Below are positions 20,364-32,287 of a stretch of 64,000 nucleotides of DNA, one piece after another; position 1 is the first letter of the stretch, and each line of letters opens with the position of its first letter. The DNA is from Phycisphaerae bacterium (GTDB lineage: Bacteria > Planctomycetota > Phycisphaerae > UBA1845 > PWPN01), in NCBI GenBank assembly GCA_012729395.1, contig JAAYDF010000155.1, forward strand, positions 16,703-80,702. The letters run 5' to 3'. The notes under the pieces were generated by a model. The model did not search any database. It was not told the DNA's origin and saw only the letters and a list, made by a program, of their open reading frames with translations. A program made the position numbers and the translations under genes.

Positions 20364-20732
20364 GGTGGAACCCCATGGGGCCACGATTGCTCCGCCTCGG
20401 AGAACTCCAGCCACCGCAGCAGCACCTCAAGGTGAAACCCTCCACCACGATTCCCATGGTAGATTCCCTGCCGACAACCTGAGGTACTCAAAGCGAGGAT
20501 ACATCACATGCCCTGCTGTGTCCACTTCTTCGCGAACACTGCCGAGACAAGTATCAAGTGGCATACGACGATTGAGCCCCGACCGCGTCTCACGCCGATC
20601 AGTCACTTGACGGCATGGCGATACCGTCGCATCGGAAAAATTCCAAAGCGACAGAGTACCTGTCCCCCTTCCCAGGAGGCTGAACACGTACGAGGCGGCG
20701 GCTACCAGACGAAGCCGTTCAGCGCTGCCATG

Positions 20733-21998
20733 TCATTCCCCCTGCCGCAGGCACATGCGCCGAAAGCCCCAGCAGCCGGCGACGAAGAACACCGCACTGA
20801 ACAGCAGGAGCACCACGCAACAGGCCGCGACGCGACTCATATCCGGCCAGGGCGAGGTAAGAAGCTGATCGTAGGCGATCAGCGACCAAGCGTGAGGAAT
20901 GGCAAGACTGACGGTGCGCATTCCCTCCGGCAACCAGGCTCGGGGCATGAAGCAGCCGCTCAGCCCGCCCAATGTGATAACCAGCAGGTTGGCATAGGCT
21001 GAAACCTGGGCATCGGTGCGCACCAGGGTGGCGACCAGCAGACCCAGCGTCGTCGCCGCCAGTGATGTGCAGGCCACCACGAGCATCAGCATGCCCGGCG
21101 CCGAGCCCCAGGACATGCCAAACAGCAACCGCCCAAACGCGAACAGTGCCACCCCCTGCGCGACCGACAAGAGGTAGTACGGTGCGGTCTTGCCCACCAG
21201 GAGGACGAACGGCCCGATCGGCGCGACCCGGAGGCGGTCAAGCGTGCCCTGACGCCGCTCGGAGAGGAAGGACCGGGCCATGATGTTGATCAGAAAGAAG
21301 GCGAACAGCACCGTGTAGGCCGGGACGATGATCTGATAGGCCATCACTCGAAAATCGCCCGGTGTCACCCAAGTCTGGGGCGGGCACTCCTCGACCAAGG
21401 CCGGCCGCGTCGCCGCCGAGGGTGAAGCATGGGCGAGGTACGCACGGGCAAGCGGATCACGCTCGAGCGTTTCGTTGACAATGAAACGAAGAGCGGTGGC
21501 CCAGACGAGCTGACGGGTCAGGGTTTGGGCGATCGGCTGCGTCCGCTGAGTATGGATGGCCACATCCAGGCCCGCCAGCCCGGCAGCCAGGGCCCCCTGC
21601 TCAGGCTGAAGGGCATCTCGCAATCGCAACCCGCTCACCCGCTCGCGAAACGCCGGCCCGATGAGCAGCGCAGCCGTGCAATTCCCGTCGTCCACCTCTT
21701 TGCGGGCACTCGCGGCATCGCTCGCCACGGCAACGACAAGGCCCTCCCGCCGACGAAGAAGATCGACGAACCGCCCGCTGAATGGGTCGTCCGCCGGGTG
21801 ATCGACCATCAGAGTCAGCGAGGTGTTCTCATTCTGCCAGCCGATCAACTGCCCCGTCGAGAACCCCAGAATGGCGATGAAGACCATGGGCATCACCAGC
21901 AACACGGCCAACGCCCGATGATCGCGGGTCAGCACGCGAAGATCCTTGGTGATGATGCTGCGAATACCCATATCCCGCGAGCTCCCGGCCACAGTCAA
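20733..21998 (-). CDS. ABC-2 type transporter permease
   Basis: ABC-2 membrane topology, large extracytoplasmic loop; ATGA overlap with upstream ATPase gene; alternative start MGIRSIITKD at 21971. Confidence 0.9.
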   Translation of the reverse strand: MTVAGSSRDMGIRSIITKDLRVLTRDHRALAVLLVMPMVFIAILGFSTGQLIGWQNENTSLTLMVDHPADDPFSGRFVDLLRRREGLVVAVASDAASARKEVDDGNCTAALLIGPAFRERVSGLRLRDALQPEQGALAAGLAGLDVAIHTQRTQPIAQTLTRQLVWATALRFIVNETLERDPLARAYLAHASPSAATRPALVEECPPQTWVTPGDFRVMAYQIIVPAYTVLFAFFLINIMARSFLSERRQGTLDRLRVAPIGPFVLLVGKTAPYYLLSVAQGVALFAFGRLLFGMSWGSAPGMLMLVVACTSLAATTLGLLVATLVRTDAQVSAYANLLVITLGGLSGCFMPRAWLPEGMRTVSLAIPHAWSLIAYDQLLTSPWPDMSRVAACCVVLLLFSAVFFVAGCWGFRRMCLRQGE

Positions 21999-22942
21999 TC
22001 GCGCAGTTCCCGGCCGGTCATACGCAGGAACAACTGTTCCAGATCGGGCCGTTTGGTCGTCACGCTCAGGACCGGCAAGCGAAGTTCGTCCAACACGGCG
22101 AGCAACCGGCTGACGGCCGGCCCGATCCCGCTCGCACCATTGTCGTCCGGTTGCCGCACCGCCAACACCAGCCGATCCCCTCGCTGTTCGACGCGGTCGG
22201 CGGCCTGCGTCAACGCGTCCAACTGCTCGCAGGCGGTCGCGGGGATCTCCACCAGAGTCTCGGCATCGAGGCGATGGAGCAGGTTGCGCAGCGTATCGGC
22301 GACAACGATCCGCCCCTGATCCATGATCGCCACGCGATCGCAGACAACCTGGACCTCCTCCATGTAATGGCTGGCGTAGATGACGCTCACGCCTTGGTCG
22401 CGAAGCGCACGGGTTTGGCCGATGAGGTGCGCCCGCGACTGAGGATCGACGCCGACGGTGGGCTCGTCCAGGATCAACAGGTTCGGCCGATGCAACAGGG
22501 CGATGCCAAAGTTAAGCCTGCGTTTCATGCCGCCGGAGAAAGTGGCAACCCGACTGTGCTGCCGGGGCGCCAGCCCGGTGATCGCGAGAATCTCCGCCGC
22601 TCGTGTTGCCAAGTCCGAACGCTTCAGGCCGTACAGCCTGCCGAAAAATCGCAGATTCTCCAACGCCGTCAGTTCGGGATAGGCGGCGATGTTCTGGGGT
22701 GCAAAGCCCAGAGATCGACGATAGGCCGGAGCGGTCGGGTCCAGCGGTCGCCCCTCACATGAGAGCGTGCCCGCATCGGCCCGCAACAGGCCGGCCATGA
22801 TCATCAACGTCGTCGTCTTGCCGGCACCGTTCGGGCCTAGCAGCCCCAGCACCTCGCCGCCCCCGATGCTGAAGCTGACACCCGCCAGCGCCTGCGTCGC
22901 ATCGTACCGCTTGCACAGATTGTTGACTTCGAGAAAAGGCAC
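21995..22942 (-). CDS. ABC transporter ATP-binding protein (ABC-2 exporter type)
   Basis: LLGPNGAGKTTT Walker A, FSGGMKRRLNFGIALLHRPNLLILDEPT signature/Walker B. Confidence 0.96.
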   Translation of the reverse strand: MPFLEVNNLCKRYDATQALAGVSFSIGGGEVLGLLGPNGAGKTTTLMIMAGLLRADAGTLSCEGRPLDPTAPAYRRSLGFAPQNIAAYPELTALENLRFFGRLYGLKRSDLATRAAEILAITGLAPRQHSRVATFSGGMKRRLNFGIALLHRPNLLILDEPTVGVDPQSRAHLIGQTRALRDQGVSVIYASHYMEEVQVVCDRVAIMDQGRIVVADTLRNLLHRLDAETLVEIPATACEQLDALTQAADRVEQRGDRLVLAVRQPDDNGASGIGPAVSRLLAVLDELRLPVLSVTTKRPDLEQLFLRMTGRELRD

Positions 22943-23009
22943 GGTTCCCGGGTTCCCCGCGGCCGGACAACGCCCGCCACCTCAACCGAGACGGGCAAGC
23001 GGCACACCC

Positions 23010-23801
23010 TTACACCAGAAGCATACTGGGAACGACCACACCCACAGCCGCCGCCACGCTGATTCGCAAATTGTCATCGATACGCAAGCCCAGCGATTCC
23101 GCCAACCCACCGAGAACCGCCGCACTGGTACCGCAAATCATCGCGACCGAGACCGGCACATGCGGATTCTTCGCTTCACCCCAGTACGCCAGGCTGGCCA
23201 TGACGCTGGAGACCGCCACGAAAGCAACCAGCCCGACAAAGGTCTTCTCCGAATTCCAGGGCAGACGCCTCTTGCCCCAGGCCCGCCCCGCCGTCGCCGC
23301 GGCCGTGTCTCCAAATGCCAGCACCGTCAACACCACGGCCGCAAACTCCGCCTGGGCGGGAAACAGACACAACATCACCGTCGGAGGCCCGGCATAGGTC
23401 ACACACGTCCGCGTCCAGTTCTCCCCCCGGCCTCGCCGCACGTCACGCGGATACCAGATGCTGATCGCGGTCAGGAGCCCCACCACACCCGCCACCACCG
23501 CCAGATTCCACATCGGCAGCGGATCCTCGTGGTACACAAACCACATGATGAACGGGATACTGCCGGGCAACAAATGCACAATCTTGCGCCGGGTGTCGGA
23601 GTAGACGAAAGGATCGACCGGCAACCCGTCGCTCAGAAAGCGATGCCCGTCCCTCTCCTGCGGGGAGACCTTCCGTGATACCGTGAGCGGTACCGTGATC
23701 GTATCGCCACTCTGCTGCAAGACCCGCTCCTTGAGTCCCGGGTTCCCCCCGATGAACGGCTGTGCTTGGTGCATCCTAATGAACAAGAACCTCGCGGACA
23801 A
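23010..23801 (-). CDS. Diacylglycerol/polyprenol kinase-like (CTP-dependent) membrane protein
   Basis: SDTRRKIVHLLPGSIPF start, FGDTAAATAGRAWGKRRLPWNSEKTFVG (dolichol kinase/phosphatidate cytidylyltransferase-like GD-x-AA-xx-G and K-T motifs). Confidence 0.72.
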   Translation of the reverse strand: MSARFLFIRMHQAQPFIGGNPGLKERVLQQSGDTITVPLTVSRKVSPQERDGHRFLSDGLPVDPFVYSDTRRKIVHLLPGSIPFIMWFVYHEDPLPMWNLAVVAGVVGLLTAISIWYPRDVRRGRGENWTRTCVTYAGPPTVMLCLFPAQAEFAAVVLTVLAFGDTAAATAGRAWGKRRLPWNSEKTFVGLVAFVAVSSVMASLAYWGEAKNPHVPVSVAMICGTSAAVLGGLAESLGLRIDDNLRISVAAAVGVVVPSMLLV

Positions 23802-23867
23802 TCACGGCCAAGACCTCGACAATGAATCTCGCCCACGGCGTCTGGGGGAGATGCCGCCCCCGGCGAA

Positions 23868-24524
23868 TCAAGGCACCTCGAATTGAGCGACCCACCGTCG
23901 AATCGCTTCGAGCACACGGCCCTTGTACACGTACACGCTGGAGGGGGCAATACCAAGCCGCTCGGCAACTTCGCTCACCGGCCGACGCTGAATCGCATAG
24001 AGCGAGAACGCCTGGAAAACATTCTCTCCAAGCTCCGACTGCACCTGCCGCAAGGCCTCGTCCAGCAACGCGTAGCGCCATTCCTGCCGCCAGATCTCCT
24101 GCACCGTCTCCTCATTGTGGCGGTCTTCTATCTGAGTGAGCAGATCGGCCCCCTCATCGGTGACCATGGACTGGAGACGCGTTCGCCGGCGACGCATCCG
24201 CAAGGCCGCCAGGGTCTGCCGCCGGGCAATCCCGTAGAGAAACATGCGAAACGAGCCCTTCTGCGGATCATAAACCCCATCGTGCAGCGAGCGATGGGCG
24301 ATCATGAGAACTTCCTGGGTCACGTCGTCGGCGTCCACATCGGGCAGGCCAAGCCGGCGACTGAAGTGCTCGAGCATCGGGGCATAGATGCGGTAGAAGC
24401 TGCCCCAAGCCTCACGGTTCTGGGTGTCACGAACCGCCCACAGAAGATCAGTCTGTGTGGTCTGCACCGCCGCCCCCACAAATCGCACCACCACCCAAGC
24501 GGACAGAGGCCTTGAGGCCCTCAC
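23868..24524 (-). CDS. ECF-like RNA polymerase sigma factor
   Basis: [41 protein letters not shown] (sigma2), C-term RPVSEVAERLGIAPSSVYVYKGRVLEAIRRWV (sigma4 HTH). A GTG start near 24467 would avoid crowding the RAYT stop. Confidence 0.9.
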   Translation of the reverse strand: MRASRPLSAWVVVRFVGAAVQTTQTDLLWAVRDTQNREAWGSFYRIYAPMLEHFSRRLGLPDVDADDVTQEVLMIAHRSLHDGVYDPQKGSFRMFLYGIARRQTLAALRMRRRRTRLQSMVTDEGADLLTQIEDRHNEETVQEIWRQEWRYALLDEALRQVQSELGENVFQAFSLYAIQRRPVSEVAERLGIAPSSVYVYKGRVLEAIRRWVAQFEVP

Positions 24525-24525
24525 C

Positions 24526-25221
24526 TCATTCGCCCTGACGCTGGGCCTTCACCGTCCGTGGCCGACCGCGGGGCCGCATGGTCATCTCCAAACCCAGCCG
24601 AGCGGCAGTCCGTTTCTGCCAGTTCTCCTCACCGAACGGACGCCCACGCAGAATGCAGGTCCGGATGGTCTCCTCTTCCTGTGAAGTCTGCGGCCCATTG
24701 ACGACGGCTGCCCAGTTCGCGGGACGCTCCACCGGCCAGTCGGACAACTCCAGCGGCGGGTTCTCGGCCTGGCCGCCACCTCGTGGCGAGAGACTGCTCC
24801 AAGCCCAGGCCTCCGCCCGATCAACCAGCCCAGCCCGCAACGGATTGCGCTCCACATAGCGGCACAGAATCAGAAAGTGCTCGTCCGTCTGCACCGGGAA
24901 CGACTTGAACCGCCCTTGGTACACATGCCCCGCCCCCGTCGTGCCCCGACGGGCATGCCAACGCTGCGTATGCGTGAGCGTCAGCCAGCCGGCAAAACGC
25001 GACAGATCGCCATCCTCTCGCGGCCGAACCACCAGATGCCAATGGTTGGGCATCACGCAGTAGGCTAGCAAGCGCATCCGCACCCGGTTCACCGCGTCAG
25101 ACAGAATACGCAGAAACGCGGCGTAGTCGCCGTGGGTCTCAAACAGGCACATCCCGCTGTTGGCCCGGTTGAGCACGTGATAGACCGCACCGCCCATTGC
25201 CGAACGTAATGCTCTACCCAT
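24526..25221 (-). mobile_element. REP-associated tyrosine transposase (RAYT / Y1_Tnp family)
   Basis: MGRALRSAMGGAVYHVLNRANSGMCLFETHGDYAAFLRIL; HWHLVVRPREDGDLSRFAGWLTLTHTQRWHARRGTTGAGHVYQGRFKSFPVQTDEHFLILCRYVERNPLRAGLV; HUH (HWH) and Y-containing helix. Confidence 0.95.
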
Positions 25222-25256
25222 GATGACGCCGAGATTACTCGTCCGCCCGTGCGGCG

Positions 25257-27697
<2,441 letters not shown>

Positions 27698-27709
27698 ACG
27701 AGAACCTCG

Positions 27710-27798
27710 CCGAAAAAGGTGTCAGGAACCTTTGTTTGCGGGGCGACGAGGTACTGCCTCGCCGCCCCGCAAACAAAGGTTCCTGACACCTTTTTCGG
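27710..27798. repeat. 89-bp inverted repeat made of two opposed GGTTCCTGACACCTTTTTC (REP-like) elements
   Basis: ccgaaaaaggtgtcaggaacctttgtttgcggggcgacgaggta / tgcctcgccgccccgcaaacaaaggttcctgacacctttttcgg; 42 of 44 arm positions pair. Confidence 0.97.
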
Positions 27799-27814
27799 CT
27801 GTGAAAGCGGGCTT

Positions 27815-30223
27815 CTACGGCCTGCGGACCAACTCGCGAGCGGTGAGATTCTGCGCCTCGATAACGAATCCGGCAGGCACGTCCGCGCGATAGAAGAGCT
27901 TGCCCTCGGCCTTCCACCATCGCACAGTGACCGGCCCCGCCGGCGTGGGGATGCGCCCTTCGCACCATTCGGGGGCCACCTCGCCGAACCGCAACCGCAC
28001 CTTCCGGTTCACCGCGTCAACCTTGGCCACGCCCAGCACATCACGGTACAACACATGGGCCACGTGCGAAGCAAAGCCGTGATTGCAGCTCGCGTAATCG
28101 CCCACATGTTCCCACAGCGTGCCCGTCCGGTCGGCCATGTACAGGTTGTAGTCCACCGACTCATCAAGCACCTGCTGGCCCCAGCCGTCGCGCGAGAGCA
28201 GTTCCAGCCGCAGCTGGTTCCCGATGAAGTGGTTGGTCACGTGGATCTCCGGGTACACCTTGGCCGTGTCCCGCTTGGGGCCGAACTGCTCACGCAGCAA
28301 CGTCCACAGCGGGCCGTGCGTCTCGCGCGTCGCGACGTCAAAGAAGAACGCGTAGTACTGACACACCTCGGTCCGGTTACGGGTCACTTCGAGCTTGTCG
28401 TCCTTGCGCACCGCGTTATCGACGAAGAACTCGCCGTCGAAAGCCTGCTCGCGAATGGTGCCGCGCACGCGCTCGGCGGCGGCGAGCAGACGTTCATCCG
28501 CATAGAGCCGACCGGCAGCGGCCAGCGTGCCCGCGTAGAGCATGTTCGACGGATAATTCACATCCTGCACAAACTGGTTGGCCGCCGACCACTCGACGAA
28601 CACCCAGCTCGGCAGCTTCTCCAGTAGCCCGTCGGAGTTCTCGAACCCCTTGAGGTACCCCAGCAGGGCTAACACCCGCGGCTTGAGCGCATTGACCATC
28701 GCCCGGTCGCCGCTGCGAGCCAGGTACTCCTCGAGCTCGACCACAAACCACATCGCCCAGTTGGGAATGAAAACCCCGTCATAGTGGTCGCTAGGGTAGC
28801 ACATCGGCAACATGCCCTCGGGCAGATGGGCAAACCGCGGCGGTAGCAGGTAGTTCTCGATGAAGTTCTTCTCGACCCGCGTGTCGCCGCAGAAATTCCA
28901 CGCCGCCCGGGCAGCGAAGAAGCTGTCGCACAGCCAGCCGGCCCGCTCGCGCGAGGGGCAATCCATGAAAACGTCCACCGCGTTCTGCACAAACGTCTGC
29001 CGGGCCGCCGCGAACAGCCGATTCAGCCGTTCGTCACTGGCGGCAAACTGACCGCGCCAACCGTCCGGGTTCACGTACTCCCGCAGGTAAACGTCCTCAA
29101 TGTCGCAATCGCCTTCAAGCACCATCGGCTTGAGGTAGCGCAGGGTGTAGGGCTCGAACGACTCGAGCTCGTAGACACCCGGCTCCAGCTCGTACGCGAC
29201 GATGTTCACGCAGGCCAGCCGCTTGAAGCTCACGTCGTCGCCGGCCAGCACCTCGTCAAAGGTCAGGAACAGCCGCGTCTTCTGCCGGCAGGTCACCTTC
29301 GCTCCGAGAAAGCCGGTCAGGTTCGTGCCGAAGTCTACGATGTGGTAGCTGTTGGTGCCCAGACGCAGGCGGGCGTTGGCCGAGATGGCCTGATCCACGC
29401 TGGTCCGCGTGGCGTTGCCGACGGTCTGCAACTCGAGCGACGGGATGGTCGCCAGCTCGCTTTCCGGGTAGCCCTTGAGCCGCTCGCCGATGCCGGTCAG
29501 ACTGCGGTCCTTCCAGGGCTCTTTCACTTCCCGGCCGGTTTCGAGCCGCCCCTCGGCTACATGCCAGACCAGCGGCCGCCGGTCGAAAGTCGGGTAGGGT
29601 ACCCGCCGGGGCAGCAGGGCCGGTGATTCAAGGACCGCGCAGGCGACCTTCTCGAACGCCGCCCGCGGATCAAGTCGCCAGCGATCCCACACCGGGGCGA
29701 GGCGGTACACCTCCGAAAACGGCCGCTGGAAGCTGTAACGCTGCACCTTCTGCACGCGCTGCGTGACGATGGCCGCCTCAAACGGCGTACCCTCACCCGC
29801 GGTCGAGGCCAGCACACGGCTGCCAGCCGACACCTCGGCCTGGAGGAACGACGGCACATCCAGTAGGTAGAAGCTGTTGCTGTTGTAGCCGGCCACCTCG
29901 AGGCCGACGACGTTCTCGCCGTCGGCCAGCAGCGGCGTCAGATCCCATTCATCCACGCGGAACCAGCCATGCGGCCCACGAGCGGGGCCATGCCCCACGA
30001 ACCGCCCGTTCACCGTAGCCCGGTACAGGCTCGATGCCGTCAGCCGCAGCGTCACCCGCTCGCCGGCCACCGGCCGCACCACCGCCCGAAACGCGACCTG
30101 GACGTTCATCTCCCGTTCCCGCCCCGCCGGCCAGACCGCCTTGGCCGACCGAAACTCCGCCGTGCCGTCCGTCGCACTCATGCACATCACCACCGCCACC
30201 GATGCCAATACACTACTCATCAT
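27815..30223 (-). CDS. Alpha-L-rhamnosidase-like (GH78-type six-hairpin) protein, secreted
   Basis: TVNGRFVGHGPARGPHGWFRVDEWDLTPLL; FVQNAVDVFMDCPSRERAGWLCDSFF; six-hairpin glycosidase C-terminal half. Confidence 0.85.
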   Translation of the reverse strand: MMSSVLASVAVVMCMSATDGTAEFRSAKAVWPAGREREMNVQVAFRAVVRPVAGERVTLRLTASSLYRATVNGRFVGHGPARGPHGWFRVDEWDLTPLLADGENVVGLEVAGYNSNSFYLLDVPSFLQAEVSAGSRVLASTAGEGTPFEAAIVTQRVQKVQRYSFQRPFSEVYRLAPVWDRWRLDPRAAFEKVACAVLESPALLPRRVPYPTFDRRPLVWHVAEGRLETGREVKEPWKDRSLTGIGERLKGYPESELATIPSLELQTVGNATRTSVDQAISANARLRLGTNSYHIVDFGTNLTGFLGAKVTCRQKTRLFLTFDEVLAGDDVSFKRLACVNIVAYELEPGVYELESFEPYTLRYLKPMVLEGDCDIEDVYLREYVNPDGWRGQFAASDERLNRLFAAARQTFVQNAVDVFMDCPSRERAGWLCDSFFAARAAWNFCGDTRVEKNFIENYLLPPRFAHLPEGMLPMCYPSDHYDGVFIPNWAMWFVVELEEYLARSGDRAMVNALKPRVLALLGYLKGFENSDGLLEKLPSWVFVEWSAANQFVQDVNYPSNMLYAGTLAAAGRLYADERLLAAAERVRGTIREQAFDGEFFVDNAVRKDDKLEVTRNRTEVCQYYAFFFDVATRETHGPLWTLLREQFGPKRDTAKVYPEIHVTNHFIGNQLRLELLSRDGWGQQVLDESVDYNLYMADRTGTLWEHVGDYASCNHGFASHVAHVLYRDVLGVAKVDAVNRKVRLRFGEVAPEWCEGRIPTPAGPVTVRWWKAEGKLFYRADVPAGFVIEAQNLTARELVRRP

Positions 30224-30562
30224 GTCACCCTCACCTTTCTACGGCGAATGATACCCGCCCCGGCAGGGCACGACAAAAGCCAGGGACAAGGCAATACCCA
30301 CTGACGAAGGAGCAACGAAGTCCCCATGCCCAGAGCAGGTGGCCATCCCCGCCACACAACGGCGACACCGTATAGCACCGAAGGCGTTGAATAGCATACC
30401 CAGAGTCGCGCAGCACACCCTCGGCACACAACCGCCCGTCAGGCCCAACCCCGATAAGCTTTCACCCTCCGCACCAGCCAGGTTGCCTTCCCTTGTCGCG
30501 GGCACCACTGGCCGATACCATACCCGTTAACCCCGATCGGAAAAGCGCAAGGAGAACCTCCT

Positions 30563-31771
30563 GTGCCTCAGAATACCGAACAACTCTATGCCGACCGCCT
30601 CAAACGCTATGTCACCGCGATGCGCAACGGCAAACCCGACCGAATCCCCATTCGCCCCTTCGTGGCCGAGTTCGCCGCCCGATACGCCGGTTACACCTGC
30701 CAGGAGGTGACCCACGATTACGAGAAGGCCTTCGCCGCCGCCCGCAAGTGCGCAGCCGACTTCGACTGGGACGCGGTCGTCGGCAACATGGTTTACGTCT
30801 GGACCGGCCTGACCCAGGCGATCGGCCTCAAGTACTACGCCGTGCCCGGCATCGACGTCCCCGCCGACACTGGATTCCAGTATAGGGAACCATCGGAGGG
30901 CGACGCCTTCATGCGGCCCGACGAGTACGACGCCCTCATCGAGGATCCCACAGGATTCCTGTTCAACGTCTGGCTGCCGCGGGTCTCGGCGGACGTGCAG
31001 CCGATCGGGGCTCCCTCGACCTTCCGCAACAACCTCTCGTTCCTCAAGGGCGGCATGGCCATGCTGTCGTACTTCGGCGGGTTCGGAACCCAGGCGGCCC
31101 GGCTGCGGGCCGAGAGCGGAACCGTCTCCGCCATCGCCGGCATCCTCAAGGCCCCGTTCGACATCCTCGCCGACAAGCTCCGCGGATACGTCGGGCTGAG
31201 CATGGACCTCTTCGAGCGGCCCGACAAGGTGCTCGCCGCCTGCGAGGCCCTCATGCCACACCTGCTGCACGTGGCCCTGTCGGGGGCCGATCCCGAGAAG
31301 AACGTGCCCATCACCATCTGGATGCACCGCGGCTGCGTGCCCTTCATCTCCTTCGAGCAGTTCCGCAAGTTCTACTGGGCGACGCTCAAGCCGATCATCC
31401 AGGAAATCTGGGCCCGCGGGCACCAGGTGCTGTTCTATGCCGAGGGCGACTGGAACCGCCACCTCGACGCCTTCGCCGAGCTGCCCGACGGCAGCATCAT
31501 CTACCACGCCGACAAGGGCGACATCTTCGAGATCCACAAAGCCATCGGCCACAAGTTCTGCCTTAGCGGCGGCATCCCCAATTGGCTGCTGGCCTACCGC
31601 ACCCCCGACGACGTGCGGGCCTGCTGCAAAAGAATCATCGACGAGGTCGCCCCAGACGGCGGATACATCATGGACGCCAGCGCCATCATCCAGAACGACG
31701 CCAAAGTCGAAAACGTGCGGGCTCTGACCGACTTCACCCGCGAGTACGGCGTGTACTCCCGCAGCGCGTGA
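30563..31771 (+). CDS. Uroporphyrinogen decarboxylase (UroD)-family protein
   Basis: RYVTAMRNGKPDRIPIRPFVAEFAARYAGY; HADKGDIFEIHKAIGHKFCLSGGIPNWLLAYRTPDDVRACCKRIIDEVAPDGGYIMDA. Confidence 0.88.
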   Translation: MPQNTEQLYADRLKRYVTAMRNGKPDRIPIRPFVAEFAARYAGYTCQEVTHDYEKAFAAARKCAADFDWDAVVGNMVYVWTGLTQAIGLKYYAVPGIDVPADTGFQYREPSEGDAFMRPDEYDALIEDPTGFLFNVWLPRVSADVQPIGAPSTFRNNLSFLKGGMAMLSYFGGFGTQAARLRAESGTVSAIAGILKAPFDILADKLRGYVGLSMDLFERPDKVLAACEALMPHLLHVALSGADPEKNVPITIWMHRGCVPFISFEQFRKFYWATLKPIIQEIWARGHQVLFYAEGDWNRHLDAFAELPDGSIIYHADKGDIFEIHKAIGHKFCLSGGIPNWLLAYRTPDDVRACCKRIIDEVAPDGGYIMDASAIIQNDAKVENVRALTDFTREYGVYSRSA

Positions 31772-31840
31772 GATGAGGGAAAGTGGAATGGAGAATGTGA
31801 AACGTGGAAGGGTGAATGCCAAACGTGGAATGCAGAATGA

Positions 31841-31860
31841 GGATTTCAAATTTGAAATCC
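31841..31860. repeat. 20-bp perfect palindrome ggatttcaaatttgaaatcc
   Basis: Self reverse-complementary sequence in an AT-rich intergenic spacer downstream of the UroD-family gene. Confidence 0.9.
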
Positions 31861-31879
31861 GCGATTCGAGATCTCAGAT

Positions 31880-32122
31880 TTGAGCTTCATGATTCCGCCC
31901 CCGGAGCAATCAACCATGCCCGACGCAGACACAACCATCCCGCCGAATAGCTCCCTTTGCGTGGACCACCTCGCCCGCAAGCCGGGTGTGTGCATCCCCT
32001 GGGAACGGAAGCTCGATGAACTCCCGCCAATCACCGGCGACCCGCGGCTGGTCCGCAAAGTATGGGAGGACATCGACGGCCTAGGCTACGTCTACATCTG
32101 GCACTGCCTGCTGTCGTTCTGA
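31880..32122 (+). pseudogene. Short ORF, possibly a truncated gene remnant running into a tandem repeat
   Basis: ORF contains LARKPGVCIPWERKLDELPPITGDPRLVRKVWEDIDGLGYVYIWHC and then stops in the first 29-bp repeat unit. Confidence 0.3.
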
Positions 32123-32222
32123 TGAGCGATGCTACCCTGCTGTCGCTCTGACGAGCGATGCTGCCCTGCTGTCGTTCCGATGAGCAGTGCTACCCTATTC
32201 TCGTTCTGATGGGCCATGCTGC
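32107..32222. repeat. Four tandem 29-bp units (cctgctgtcgttctgatgagcgatgctac)
   Basis: Units 32107-32135, 32136-32164, 32165-32193, 32194-32222 with a few substitutions each. Confidence 0.93.
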
Positions 32223-32287
32223 GATGTGATACGATGGCGGCGTCTCGCGTCCCCCCTCGCCGCCCCTGCTTCTTCAAGCGCTCACCT

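Noticed and set aside
20733-22942. ABC-2 exporter as part of a biosynthetic cluster
   Set aside because: No biosynthetic enzymes adjacent; ordinary two-gene exporter
32107-32222. Possible mini CRISPR array
   Set aside because: Units are contiguous head-to-tail with no spacers and no cas genes in the window
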